Source of the DNA: Polaribacter sp. NJDZ03
GTDB taxonomy: Bacteria > Bacteroidota > Bacteroidia > Flavobacteriales > Flavobacteriaceae
DNA length: 64,000 nt
Direction: 5' to 3'
NCBI RefSeq assembly: GCF_019263805.1
Contig: NZ_CP079195.1
Coordinates: 2,715,001-2,779,000 of the forward strand
This document shows positions 33,984-42,820 of this stretch, in pieces. The translations under genes and the position numbers were made by a program. Positions within the stretch are counted from its first letter, which is position 1, and each line of letters opens with the position of its first letter. The notes beneath the pieces were generated by a model. The model worked only from the letters and a program-made list of their open reading frames with translations. It was not told the DNA's origin and searched no databases.

Positions 33984-34430
33984 ATGAGAAATTTAGGAAT
34001 TCTTTTTCTGCTAATTTCATTTACAGCTGTAGGGCAGAAGAATGATTATAATACCAAAAAAGGTTTTGTAGCAGAAGGGTACGATGTTGTTGCTTATTTT
34101 AATAATAATGCAGAAAAAGGAGATAAAGAATTTACAACATCATACGATGGGGTAGATTTTAAATTTTCATCAAAAGAAAATTTAGAGATTTTTAATAAAT
34201 CACCTAAAAAATACGTGCCTGCCTATGGAGGTTATTGTGCTTATGCAATTGGCGTAAAAGGAGAGAAAGTTTCTATAGATCCTAACACTTTTGAGATTAG
34301 AGATGGAAAATTATATTTATTCTACAATTCTTGGGGAACAAATACGTTAGAGTTATGGGAGAAAGAAGGAGCAGAGGTACTTAGAGATAAAGCAGATGAA
34401 AACTGGCTTAAAATAAAGAATGAAGATTGA
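33984..34430 (+). CDS. Secreted YHS domain protein (second of a pair)
   Basis: 148 residues, clearly paralogous to the preceding gene: NDYNTKKGFVAEGYDVVAYF, FKFSSKENLEIFNKSPKKYVPAYGGYCAYAI and the shared EIRDGKLYLFYNSW end. Signal peptide cut near AVGQ. The copy is nearly colinear, with a short shift in the region after residue 40. Function unknown; probably periplasmic. Confidence 0.88.
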   Translation: MRNLGILFLLISFTAVGQKNDYNTKKGFVAEGYDVVAYFNNNAEKGDKEFTTSYDGVDFKFSSKENLEIFNKSPKKYVPAYGGYCAYAIGVKGEKVSIDPNTFEIRDGKLYLFYNSWGTNTLELWEKEGAEVLRDKADENWLKIKNED

Positions 34431-34465
34431 AAGCAATATCGGGGGGTTTTGTGAATGTTGTAAAA

Positions 34466-34497
34466 AAAAAGAGCTGAATATATTCAGCTCTTTTTTT
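34466..34497. terminator. Bidirectional terminator between the YHS pair and tyrS
   Basis: A perfect palindrome GAGCTGAATA/TATTCAGCTC (34471-34490) with flanking A and T runs. Confidence 0.8.
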
Positions 34498-34592
34498 ATT
34501 AAATAATTATCAATAGATTACTACTTGGTACAATAACTAGACTTCCCAATGACTAAAAAAAAGTTCATTTAGAAACGATATTGTTATTTAAA

Positions 34593-35885
34593 TTACTCAA
34601 TTACTAATAAATAATATGTTTTTTTACCACGTTGTAATAAGACATATTTGTTCGCTATTAAATCTTCTTTTGTAATAGAATAATCCTCTTTTATTTTTTC
34701 TTTATTTACAGAAATTGCATTTTCTTTTAACGCTCTTCTTGCGTCTCCATTAGAGCTTAAAAAGTTTGTTTTTGCAGCCAAAGCCCCTATCATATCTAAA
34801 CCTTCTTCTACATCAGAGATTGATACAGTTGCTTGTGGCACACCATCAAAAACATCTAAAAATGTTTGTTCGTCTAAAGATTTTAAATCAGAAGCAGTAG
34901 ATTTACCAAATAGAATATTAGAAGCTTTTAAAGCATTCTCATACGCTTCTTTACCATGTGTTAAAATAGTAACTTCTTCTCCTAATTTTTTCTGTAACAA
35001 ACGTAAATGCGGATTTTCTTTATGTTCTGCAATTAAGTTTTCTATAGTTTCTTTGTCTAAAAATGTAAACTTTTTAATAAAGTTTTCTGCATCTTCATCT
35101 GAAGAATTTAACCAGTATTGGTAATATTTATAAGGAGAGGTTCTGTCTATATTTAACCAAACATTTCCACCTTCTGTCTTACCAAATTTTGTTCCGTCTG
35201 CTTTAGTAACCAAAGGAACTGTAATTGCATACGCTTTTCCTTGTGCTTTTCTACGAATTAATTCTGTACCTGTGGTAATATTTCCCCACTGGTCAGAACC
35301 CCCCATTTGCAGTCTACAATTTTTTTCTTGGTATAAATGATAAAAATCGTATCCTTGAAATAACTGGTAGGTAAATTCTGTAAAACTCATACCAACAGAA
35401 GATTCAGAACTCAAACGTTTCTTTACAGAATCTTTAGCCATCATGTAGTTTACAGTAATATGTTTCCCTGTATCTCTTACAAAATCGATTAATGAAATAT
35501 CTTTCATCCAATCGTAATTGTTTACCAATTCTGCTTTGTTTTCTGCAGCAGCATCAAAGTCTAAAAAACGTTCTAGATTTTCTCTAACACCAGCAACATT
35601 TTTTGCCAAAGTAACTTCATCTAACAAATTACGTTCTGCAGATTTTCCAGAAGGATCACCAACCATACCAGTAGCTCCACCAATTAAAGCAATAGGGTTA
35701 TGACCTGCATTTTGAAAATGTTTCAAAATAAATATTTGCACCAAACTACCAATATGTAGTGAGTCTGCAGTTGGATCAAAACCAATATAACCAGCAGTTT
35801 TATTTTTTAATAAATAGTCTTCCGTGTCTGGCATAATATCATGCAATAATCCACGCCAGCGTAATTCTTCAACAAAATTTGTCAT
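34593..35885 (-). CDS. tyrS: Tyrosine--tRNA ligase
   Basis: 430 residues, class I synthetase. HIGH motif appears as LHIGS in GFDPTADSLHIGS, KMSKS as KFGKT in DGTKFGKTEGG, and tyrosine-binding text QGYDFYHLYQ and GGSDQWGNIT is complete. An S4 RNA-binding domain forms the last 65 or so residues. Length is normal for bacterial TyrS. Monocistronic, divergent from the epimerase gene. I see no T-box, as expected for Bacteroidota. Confidence 0.96.
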   Translation of the reverse strand: MTNFVEELRWRGLLHDIMPDTEDYLLKNKTAGYIGFDPTADSLHIGSLVQIFILKHFQNAGHNPIALIGGATGMVGDPSGKSAERNLLDEVTLAKNVAGVRENLERFLDFDAAAENKAELVNNYDWMKDISLIDFVRDTGKHITVNYMMAKDSVKKRLSSESSVGMSFTEFTYQLFQGYDFYHLYQEKNCRLQMGGSDQWGNITTGTELIRRKAQGKAYAITVPLVTKADGTKFGKTEGGNVWLNIDRTSPYKYYQYWLNSSDEDAENFIKKFTFLDKETIENLIAEHKENPHLRLLQKKLGEEVTILTHGKEAYENALKASNILFGKSTASDLKSLDEQTFLDVFDGVPQATVSISDVEEGLDMIGALAAKTNFLSSNGDARRALKENAISVNKEKIKEDYSITKEDLIANKYVLLQRGKKTYYLLVIE

Positions 35886-35918
35886 TATAAGTCTAAATTA
35901 ATTCAATTCAAAATACGA

Positions 35919-35993
35919 ATGCCAAATTCAGCTTGTTTAAGTTTTGTGTCTTGATCGTTTAAATTATCAATCTAGACAAGCTCAATTTGGCAT
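35919..35993. repeat. 75-bp imperfect inverted repeat between divergent genes
   Basis: ATGCCAAATTCAGCTTGT (35919-35936) pairs with ACAAGCTCAATTTGGCAT (35976-35993), one mismatch. Inside is a smaller TTGAT/ATCAA pair. It could be a short mobile relic or a regulatory structure. Confidence 0.6.
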
Positions 35994-36070
35994 CTTATAG
36001 CAATTATTTATTTGCTATTTTTCATTATGCAAAGATAAACTTATCAATGAAAATATCATAAATTCGCGGT

Positions 36071-37093
36071 ATGATTTTAGTTACTGGAGGAACAGGTTTA
36101 GTTGGTGCACATTTGTTATATCATTTAGTTAAAAATGGTAAAAAAATACGTGCTATTTACCGTTCTGAAGAAAGAATTAAAAAAGTACAAGAAGTCTTTT
36201 CTTTTTATACTGATGATGTTGCAGATTTAATTTCTAAAATAGAATGGTTTAAAGCAGATATTACAGACGTTCCTGCTATGATTCCTGCTTTTATTGGAGT
36301 TGAAAAAGTATATCATTGCGCAGCATTTATTTCCTTTAATCCTAAAGATTATAGAGAAATGCGCAAAGTAAATATACATGGAACAGCGATTATTGTAAAC
36401 CTTGCCATTGATGCAAAAGTGCATAAAATTTGTTTTGTGGGTTCTATTGCTTCTGTAGGAAATTCTTTAAAAGGTGGTCTTATAACTGAAGAGAATGAGT
36501 GGAGCCCAGAATCTGATAATAGTGGTTATTCGATAACAAAATTTGGTGCAGAAATGGAAATTTGGCGTGCAAGTCAAGAGGGAGTTGATGTAGTTATTGT
36601 AAACCCAGGTATTATTTTAGGAAGCGGATTTTATACTGCTGGTTCCGGTAAAATATTTTCACAAGTTTATAACGGATTAAACTATTATACAAACGGAATT
36701 ACAGGTTTTGTAGGTGTAAAAGATGTGGTTGCTGCAATGATTAAATTGATGAATTCTAGCATTAAAAATGAACGTTTTATTTTAGTAGCGGAGAATAAAT
36801 CGTTTAAAGAAATTTTCTTTTCTATAGCTGATGCTTTCGGTAAAAAAAGACCAACAAAAAATAGTAAGCCTTGGCAAACAGCAATTTTTTGGAGGGTTTC
36901 TTGGGTGTTGTCTTTCGTTTCAGGGAAAGAACCATTGTTGAGCAAATATTCAGCAAGAAGTGCACATTCAATATCTAAATACTCGTCAGAAAAAGTTGAA
37001 AAAATGCTGCCTTTTCAGTTTGAAAAAGTTGATGAAGTGATAAAAGAAGTATCTGATAGCTATGTTAATTCTTTATCTCAAAATCTGCCTTAG
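36071..37093 (+). CDS. NAD-dependent epimerase/dehydratase (extended SDR)
   Basis: 340 residues. Rossmann motif GGTGLVGAH near residue 6, catalytic YSITK near residue 155 with upstream Ser in VGSIAS. Extended SDR of the dihydroflavonol-reductase-like type. The substrate is unknown, perhaps a lipid or sugar. Its last 29 bases overlap the convergent DUF4296 gene tail to tail. In related genomes I recall this gene beside pyrC and DUF4296, as here. Confidence 0.88.
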   Translation: MILVTGGTGLVGAHLLYHLVKNGKKIRAIYRSEERIKKVQEVFSFYTDDVADLISKIEWFKADITDVPAMIPAFIGVEKVYHCAAFISFNPKDYREMRKVNIHGTAIIVNLAIDAKVHKICFVGSIASVGNSLKGGLITEENEWSPESDNSGYSITKFGAEMEIWRASQEGVDVVIVNPGIILGSGFYTAGSGKIFSQVYNGLNYYTNGITGFVGVKDVVAAMIKLMNSSIKNERFILVAENKSFKEIFFSIADAFGKKRPTKNSKPWQTAIFWRVSWVLSFVSGKEPLLSKYSARSAHSISKYSSEKVEKMLPFQFEKVDEVIKEVSDSYVNSLSQNLP

Positions 37094-37529
37094 CGACTTC
37101 TAAAATCGGTTCAGTTTCTTTAATAGAATCTAATTCTTTCAATTTTTCCCCCACTTTTTTAATAGAATCCCTTCTAATGGAGTCTTTACGTGAACTTATC
37201 TTTTTATAAAAATCTTTTTTTTCTTCTAAGTTTTTTTTAACATCGGTAATCATTTCCTGATATAAATCTATTTTAGACGTATAATATAAGTTGCTATTTT
37301 GAAAACGCAGGCTATCTATTTTATATTTATCATATATAAAAGCCATGTAATTAACCTTATTTTGCTGGTTTTTGTTTGGTACAAATTTAGCAGAAGAAGC
37401 AATCATCATATCACCAAGTAATAAGGTCATTGTGTCTCTAGGAATGAGGTCTTTTGGTTCTTTAAAAATGGTGTTACTTGTGCAAGAAACCAAGAAAATA
37501 GAAACAAGAAAATAACTTAAGTTTTTCAT
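37065..37529 (-). CDS. DUF4296 domain lipoprotein
   Basis: 154 residues. Lipobox LVSC at Cys16. The domain text DLIPRDTMTLLLGDMMIASSAK is followed by a helical stretch ending in a Lys/Asp/Ser-rich coiled region (KKISSRKDSIRRDSIKK). The family is restricted to Bacteroidota and has no known function. It starts one base after the pyrC stop, so it is the last gene of a four-gene operon. Overlaps the epimerase gene end. Confidence 0.87.
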   Translation of the reverse strand: MKNLSYFLVSIFLVSCTSNTIFKEPKDLIPRDTMTLLLGDMMIASSAKFVPNKNQQNKVNYMAFIYDKYKIDSLRFQNSNLYYTSKIDLYQEMITDVKKNLEEKKDFYKKISSRKDSIRRDSIKKVGEKLKELDSIKETEPILEVAKADFEIKN

Positions 37530-37530
37530 A

Positions 37531-38871
37531 TTAACGATTAAAAGTTAGGCGTTTTCCTTTAATATTATCATTAAAAACACCTTCATTATAGATTAAATTT
37601 CCATTTACAAAGGTATGTGTTATGGTTGATGAAAATGTAGTGCCTTCAAAAGGAGACCAACCACATTTGTATAAAATATTGTCTTTAGATACAGTTTGAG
37701 GTTTGTTGGTATCAATTAAAACGATATCTGCAAAATACCCTTCTTTTATAAAGCCTCGTTTTTCAATTTGAAATAATTTTGCCGGATTATGGCTCATTTT
37801 TTCAACTAGTTTTTCAATAGGAATCACTCCTTCTTTTACTTTTTCTAAAAGCGCAATAACGGCATGTTGTACTAAAGGTCCGCCACTTGGTGCTTTTGTG
37901 TATACATTTGTTTTTTCTTCTAAAGTATGCGGAGCGTGGTCTGTAGCTAAAACATCAATTCTATCATCTAACAAGGCTTCCCATAAACCAAGTCTATCTT
38001 TTTCTGTTTTTACTGCTGGATTCCATTTAATATGAGTCCCTTTTTCTTCGTAATCTTTATCTGAAAACCATAAGTGATGCACACAAACTTCTGCAGTAAT
38101 TTGTTTTTCCTCTAAAGGAATATCATTTCTAAAAAGTTCGGTTTCTTTAGCGGTTGAAACATGAAAAATGTGCAATCTTGCCCCTGTTTTCTTTGCCAAC
38201 TCAATAGCTTTAGAAGAGGATAAATAACAAGCTTCTTCACTTCTAATAATTGGATGGTATTTTAGAGGAATATCATCGCCATATTTGTCAATAAATTCTT
38301 GTGTGTTTTTTCTAATAGTTGCTTCATCTTCACAATGTACAGAAATAATCATTTTTGTTGATGAGAAAATTTTCTTTAGAATCTCTTCATTATCAACCAA
38401 CATATTTCCTGTAGAAGAACCTAAGAATAATTTAATTCCGGCTACTTTTTTAGGATCTGTTTTTAATAATTCTTCTAAATTATCGTTTGTTCCACCAAAC
38501 ATAAAAGAATAATTAGCGTAAGAATCGTTTGCTGCAATTATAAATTTATCTTCTAATAAATCTTGCGTTGTAGCTTGTGGTACGGTGTTTGGCATTTCTA
38601 TAAAAGTAGTAATTCCGCCAGCAACGGCAGCTCTACTTTCTGTAGCAATATTTGCTTTATGTGTTAAACCAGGTTCTCTAAAATGTACTTGGTCATCTAT
38701 AAAACCAGGAATTAAATATTTTCCTTCTGCATCAATAATTTCAACATTTTCAGTTGCTTTTATGTCTGATGAAACTTCTTTTATAATTCCGTTTTCAATG
38801 AGAACATCGCCTAAAAAAGTTTTATTTTCATTTACAATTCTTGCGTTTTTTATTAAAGTTGATTTCACCAT
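37531..38871 (-). CDS. pyrC: Dihydroorotase
   Basis: 446 residues, class I (PyrC-like/allantoinase fold) amidohydrolase. Zinc motif: the usual D-x-H-x-H appears as DDQVHFREPG, so the first His is replaced by Gln. Other sites are HCEDE, HIFHVST and the catalytic Asp in LATDHAPH. Usual annotation in Bacteroidota is dihydroorotase, pyrimidine step three. The Gln substitution makes an inactive or altered subunit possible. Third gene of the operon. Confidence 0.87.
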   Translation of the reverse strand: MVKSTLIKNARIVNENKTFLGDVLIENGIIKEVSSDIKATENVEIIDAEGKYLIPGFIDDQVHFREPGLTHKANIATESRAAVAGGITTFIEMPNTVPQATTQDLLEDKFIIAANDSYANYSFMFGGTNDNLEELLKTDPKKVAGIKLFLGSSTGNMLVDNEEILKKIFSSTKMIISVHCEDEATIRKNTQEFIDKYGDDIPLKYHPIIRSEEACYLSSSKAIELAKKTGARLHIFHVSTAKETELFRNDIPLEEKQITAEVCVHHLWFSDKDYEEKGTHIKWNPAVKTEKDRLGLWEALLDDRIDVLATDHAPHTLEEKTNVYTKAPSGGPLVQHAVIALLEKVKEGVIPIEKLVEKMSHNPAKLFQIEKRGFIKEGYFADIVLIDTNKPQTVSKDNILYKCGWSPFEGTTFSSTITHTFVNGNLIYNEGVFNDNIKGKRLTFNR

Positions 38872-38960
38872 TTTTTATAATTATTTTTTCTGAAAATACT
38901 TTGCTAATTTTTACAAAGTTAGTAAAGTATTTTAATTCTTTTTTTTACTATTTATGTCTG

Positions 38961-39422
38961 CTAAATACCCATTTTCATGTTCACTAAGATTTTTGTAAAA
39001 CCAAAGCGCTCGTAAGATTTTATTGCAGCAGAGTTATTGCTATAAACATCCAATCTTAATTCTTTTAAATCATTTTTTACTGCCCAACCTTTTAAAGACT
39101 CTAAAATTAAATTACTAATCTTATTTCCTCTAAAAGCTGGTTTTACAAATATAAAACCAATATAACCATGTTTTGGGTTTTTATGATAATGTTTAGAATT
39201 TTCTATTCTTAGGTAACCAGAAGCAACTAATTGATCGTTAGAAACAGCTACAATAAAATAAATGTCTTTATTAGAAATTAATTCGGGTATATTGTAATAA
39301 GATAATTTACCATCACCTAAAAAAGGATCTAAAGGTTTTTCTGCAGCTACAACTCCTTGTTCAAACTCTAGTAGGGTTTCTAAATCTTTTAAAGAAGCAG
39401 TTCTAATAGTAATTTTATTCAT
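38961..39422 (-). CDS. GNAT family N-acetyltransferase
   Basis: 153 residues, one GNAT domain. The acetyl-CoA loop is in FVKPAFRGNKISNLILESL (R-G-x-K-I), and the C-terminal SNNSAAIKSYERFGF is the usual end motif. The acceptor is unknown. The start overlaps the end of the glycosyltransferase gene by eight bases. Confidence 0.88.
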   Translation of the reverse strand: MNKITIRTASLKDLETLLEFEQGVVAAEKPLDPFLGDGKLSYYNIPELISNKDIYFIVAVSNDQLVASGYLRIENSKHYHKNPKHGYIGFIFVKPAFRGNKISNLILESLKGWAVKNDLKELRLDVYSNNSAAIKSYERFGFTKILVNMKMGI

Positions 39423-40146
39423 AAACCTTTTTTGGTAATCCTTTTACTCTCATTTTTATTACGCCAAACAAAGCTTCAGAAATAATGTTTCCACTCATTT
39501 TAGAAGTTCCTAATGTTCTATCTGTAAAAACTACAGAGACTTCTTTTATATTAAAACCATGTTTCCATGCTTTAAACTTCATTTCTATCTGAAAAGCATA
39601 ACCAATAAATTTTATTTTGTCTAATACTATAGTTTCAAGTACATTTCTTTTCCAACATACAAAACCTGCTGTAGTATCACAAACCGGAATTCTAGTAATA
39701 AAACGGACGTATTTAGAAGCAAAATAAGAAAGTAAAACTCGTTTCATAGGCCAATTCACAACATTTACACCTTGTGAATATCTAGAACCTATAGAAACAT
39801 CTGCTCCCTTTTTTTTACAAGCTTTATACAAGCGAATTAAATCTTTAGGATTGTGAGAAAAGTCGGCATCCATTTCTATAATATAATCATATTTTTTAGC
39901 AATGGCCCATTTAAAACCATGTATATAAGCAGTGCCTAAACCACTTTTACCGATTCTTCTTTCTAAAAATAGCTGATTTGGAAATTCTAAAATTAAGTTT
40001 TCTACAATATCTGAGGTTCCATCAGGAGAATTGTCATCTACAACTAAAATATGGAATTTTTCCTTTTGATTAAAAGTGGCTCTAATAATAGCTTCTATAT
40101 TTTCTTTTTCGTTATAAGTAGGTATTATGACTAACGCATCTGACAT
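39415..40146 (-). CDS. Polyprenol monophosphomannose synthase-like glycosyltransferase (GT2)
   Basis: 243 residues from the ATG at 40146. A longer open frame to 40425 exists, but its extra 93 codons are not GT-like and run over the start of the divergent DUF4271 gene. GT2 markers: PTYNEKENI at the start, VDDNSPDGT, EMDADFSHNP (DxD-type) and GSRY. It lacks C-terminal membrane segments, matching soluble DPM1-type enzymes that put mannose from GDP-mannose on a polyprenol phosphate. First gene of the pyrC operon. Confidence 0.88.
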   Translation of the reverse strand: MSDALVIIPTYNEKENIEAIIRATFNQKEKFHILVVDDNSPDGTSDIVENLILEFPNQLFLERRIGKSGLGTAYIHGFKWAIAKKYDYIIEMDADFSHNPKDLIRLYKACKKKGADVSIGSRYSQGVNVVNWPMKRVLLSYFASKYVRFITRIPVCDTTAGFVCWKRNVLETIVLDKIKFIGYAFQIEMKFKAWKHGFNIKEVSVVFTDRTLGTSKMSGNIISEALFGVIKMRVKGLPKKVYE

Positions 40147-40228
40147 AAATAAAATTTCATGTGGTAAGTAGACAAATATACATTTTTTAATTACTAATTT
40201 TGTGTTAATCTTACCAAAACAAAAATAG

Positions 40229-40870
40229 GTGCAAGCAATAGAAAGAGTAGTAATAGATAACAGTTGGATTACCATATTATTGGTATGCTTGTTTGCCTGT
40301 GTTTTCCTTTTAAGAGGGTTGAGTGCTGTTAGGTTAAAAGGAAGTGTGTCTTCTTTGTTTAATGAAAGTTTTATAGATTCTGAAATAGAGGAGAATAGTT
40401 CTTTTTTTAATCCCTTTAAAAACATTGTTTTTATTTTTTCTATTGTAGTTCTTTCTTTACTAGCATATAAAATCTATTTGTATTATAATTCTACTGCTGA
40501 AGAAGGTTTTTTTACTTTTTTAAAGGTTTTAGGTGTTGTTTTTTCTTATTTAACTTTTAAAAGGTTGTTAGAATTTTTGTTTTCTGTCGTTTTTAAGATC
40601 GATAAAAAGTTAGATTTCTTTTTAGTTTCTAAATCTGTTTATTTATATTCTGTTTCCTTTTTTCTACTTATAGCTATTGTTTTGGTAGAGTACTCAAAAT
40701 TAAATACACTTTTCTTAGTCTATTTTTCGGTCTTATTATTTTCCATTCGCTTTATATTTCACGCAGTAATTAATAAAAAGCTGGTTTTTAGCGAGTTGTT
40801 TTATTTTATTTTGTACCTTTGCGCCTTCGAAATAGCGCCGCTATTTATACTGTTTAGATTGCTGTTTTAA
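40229..40870 (+). CDS. DUF4271 integral membrane protein
   Basis: 213 residues with five or six hydrophobic segments. It begins at a GTG and has the DUF4271 order of a loop rich in Phe/Asn (NESFIDSEIEENSSFFNPF) after the first segment. The family is found in Bacteroidota just before hemD, as here (17 bp gap). Function unknown. Inner membrane. Confidence 0.85.
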   Translation: MQAIERVVIDNSWITILLVCLFACVFLLRGLSAVRLKGSVSSLFNESFIDSEIEENSSFFNPFKNIVFIFSIVVLSLLAYKIYLYYNSTAEEGFFTFLKVLGVVFSYLTFKRLLEFLFSVVFKIDKKLDFFLVSKSVYLYSVSFFLLIAIVLVEYSKLNTLFLVYFSVLLFSIRFIFHAVINKKLVFSELFYFILYLCAFEIAPLFILFRLLF

Positions 40871-40887
40871 CTAGAAAAAAGAATCTT

Positions 40888-41634
40888 ATGAAAGTGAAAA
40901 CGATCTTAGTATCGCAACCAGAACCAAAGACAGAAACTTCCCCTTATTTTGACCTGTCGGATAAACAAAAAGTAAAGATAGATTTTAGACCTTTTATTCA
41001 TGTAGAAGGTATCTCTGTCAAAGAAGTAAGAGGAGAAAAAGTTGATTTACATAACTTTACCGCTATTATTTTAACAAGTAGAAATGCTGTTGATCACTTT
41101 TTTAGAATAGCAGAAGAAATGCGTTTTAAGGTGCCAGATGCGATGAAGTATTTTTGCCAGTCTGAAGCAGTAGCTTTTTATTTACAAAAATATGTAGTTT
41201 ACAGAAAGCGAAAAATTTATGTAGGTACAAGAACGTTTCCAGATTTAACAAAATTAATCAAGAAACATAAAACAGAAAAGTTTTTATTGCCAAGTTCAGA
41301 TAAACTAAAGCCTTTAATTCCTGAAGAATTAGATAGTTTAGGGATCACTTGGAAACGATTAGATTTATATCGAACAGTTGTTAGCGATTTGTCTGATTTA
41401 GAAGATGTGTTTTATGATGTTTTAGTGTTCTTTAGCCCATCAGGCATAGAATCTCTTTTAAAGAATTTTCCGAACTTTCAACAAAATAAAACTAGAATAG
41501 CAGCTTTTGGTAACTCTACTGTTAAGGCAGTTACAGATGCAGGTTTTAAATGCGATATTACTGCGCCGTCACCAGAAACACCTTCTATGACAATGGCTTT
41601 AGATAAATATATTAAAATAGTAAATAAGAAGTAA
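40888..41634 (+). CDS. hemD: Uroporphyrinogen-III synthase
   Basis: 248 residues. Two-lobe HemD layout with low sequence identity, as usual: TSRNAVDHFF near residue 58, and FFSPSGIESLLKNFP with AFGNSTVKAVTDAGF in the second lobe. It closes hydroxymethylbilane with ring-D inversion in heme synthesis. Linked with the DUF4271 gene. A TACCTTTG box (40816-40823) inside the upstream gene may give an extra promoter. Confidence 0.88.
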   Translation: MKVKTILVSQPEPKTETSPYFDLSDKQKVKIDFRPFIHVEGISVKEVRGEKVDLHNFTAIILTSRNAVDHFFRIAEEMRFKVPDAMKYFCQSEAVAFYLQKYVVYRKRKIYVGTRTFPDLTKLIKKHKTEKFLLPSSDKLKPLIPEELDSLGITWKRLDLYRTVVSDLSDLEDVFYDVLVFFSPSGIESLLKNFPNFQQNKTRIAAFGNSTVKAVTDAGFKCDITAPSPETPSMTMALDKYIKIVNKK

Positions 41635-41661
41635 TATTTCTTAAAATACTATAAATTACAT

Positions 41662-41695
41662 AAAAAAACCAAGCAATTTTGCTTGGTTTTTTTAT
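41662..41695. terminator. Bidirectional terminator after hemD
   Basis: AAAAAAACCAAGCA (41662-41675) pairs with TGCTTGGTTTTTTT (41680-41693). Shared with the convergent lipoprotein gene. Confidence 0.85.
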
Positions 41696-41719
41696 GATTT
41701 TTTTTTGCTATAAATTTAA

Positions 41720-42508
41720 TTATTCTTTTAAAGTAACTGTTCTATCAACACTATTAAAAGGCCCCGGAATTAATTTTCCTTCTGCATCTATTAATTCTAA
41801 TTTTATAGAAACTTTTCCTTTTGGTAAACCTTTAATAACCATTGGTGCCCATTCTGTTATTATAAATTCGTTGTCATTAATAGTTGCACGAACTTTATTA
41901 CCATTTTCTGAAAGTTGTGTATTTAATACAAAAAAATCTAGTAATAGGTTCTCTGTATCTTTTCCTGTATACTCTCCTTTTGGTCGACTATAAATAAGTG
42001 TTGGTGCGCTTATGTCTAAATTTTTATCATCTTTAGTATCTTCTCCAACAATTAATTTTTTAACAACTACAGAGTTTTTATTTTTAACAGATTCATGATA
42101 AGATCTGCTTAAAAAGGCAACCAAATGATGCACGCCATTAGGTATCTCTTTTTTAAAAGTTGGCTCATAATGCGCAGAATATGGCTCGTTATTCAGAATA
42201 AAATGAATATGTTGTCCTTTTTCTGAATTTGCTAAAAGCGCTGTGTTATTGCTTTTTGTTATTGCGCCTAACTCGTAATTATTTACTTCAAAATTAAAAA
42301 GAGTTTCTCCAACCGTTTTTATTACTGTATCACTTGGTGTTATCATTTTAAGCGAAGCAGTAGCGTATTCTGGTGAGTTTTCTAATTTTTCTAAGGTAAT
42401 TTTTGTGCTTTTTTCTGGAGTATCGTTTGCCTTTTCCTTTTTAGTCTCTTTACAGCCTACAAGTGTAATTAAGGTTAAACAGATAATACTTAATATTTTA
42501 AATTTCAT
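41720..42508 (-). CDS. Lipoprotein of unknown function
   Basis: 262 residues, lipobox LVGC at Cys19. Two similar beta-rich halves can be seen: residues about 50-155 (TLFNFEVNNYELG...GQHIHFILNNEPY...GVHHLVAFLSRSYHES) and about 160-262 (LLLDFFVLNTQL...VRATINDNEF...LPKGKVSIKLELID). Flavobacterial homologues are sometimes named phosphopeptide-binding protein without proof that I know of. Envelope-anchored. Confidence 0.72.
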   Translation of the reverse strand: MKFKILSIICLTLITLVGCKETKKEKANDTPEKSTKITLEKLENSPEYATASLKMITPSDTVIKTVGETLFNFEVNNYELGAITKSNNTALLANSEKGQHIHFILNNEPYSAHYEPTFKKEIPNGVHHLVAFLSRSYHESVKNKNSVVVKKLIVGEDTKDDKNLDISAPTLIYSRPKGEYTGKDTENLLLDFFVLNTQLSENGNKVRATINDNEFIITEWAPMVIKGLPKGKVSIKLELIDAEGKLIPGPFNSVDRTVTLKE

Positions 42509-42820
42509 ATGTATTGTTTTAAGTTAATAATATTTAGTTATAAAGTTCAAATATCAAACCTTTTTAAGATTAATAATATAACAATAGCATTAGATATGAA
42601 CTCATTCCAAATAAAGAAATGATTTTTAATTTAAAATTTTAGCTTATAAAGACTTTCAAGCGCTTTATGAGGTGTTTAATATTAGAAATTTCTATTAAAT
42701 TTAATTTTATAGGTAAAATACTTTCAGACCCTTCAGGTTTTGGAAACCTGAAGGGTCTTTTTATTATTGTTTTTTAGAAAACAAATTATCTTAGTAACTT
42801 CGTACAAATAGAACTGATAA
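42509..42820. other. Divergent intergenic region
   Basis: 312 bp between two divergent genes, no ORF. The only strong signal is a perfect 33-bp palindrome at 42726-42758. Since neither neighbour ends here it is not a gene-end terminator. Confidence 0.6.
42726..42758. repeat. Perfect 15-bp-stem palindrome
   Basis: AGACCCTTCAGGTTT (42726-42740), loop TGG, AAACCTGAAGGGTCT (42744-42758), then a T run. It is GC-richer than its surroundings. This kind of AACCTGAAGGGT palindrome resembles dispersed repeats of flavobacterial genomes. Confidence 0.75.

Noticed and set aside
39415..40425. Longer 336-residue version of the GT2 glycosyltransferase
   Set aside because: The extra 93 N-terminal residues are not GT-like and overlap the divergent DUF4271 gene; the GT2 domain starts right after the ATG at 40146.
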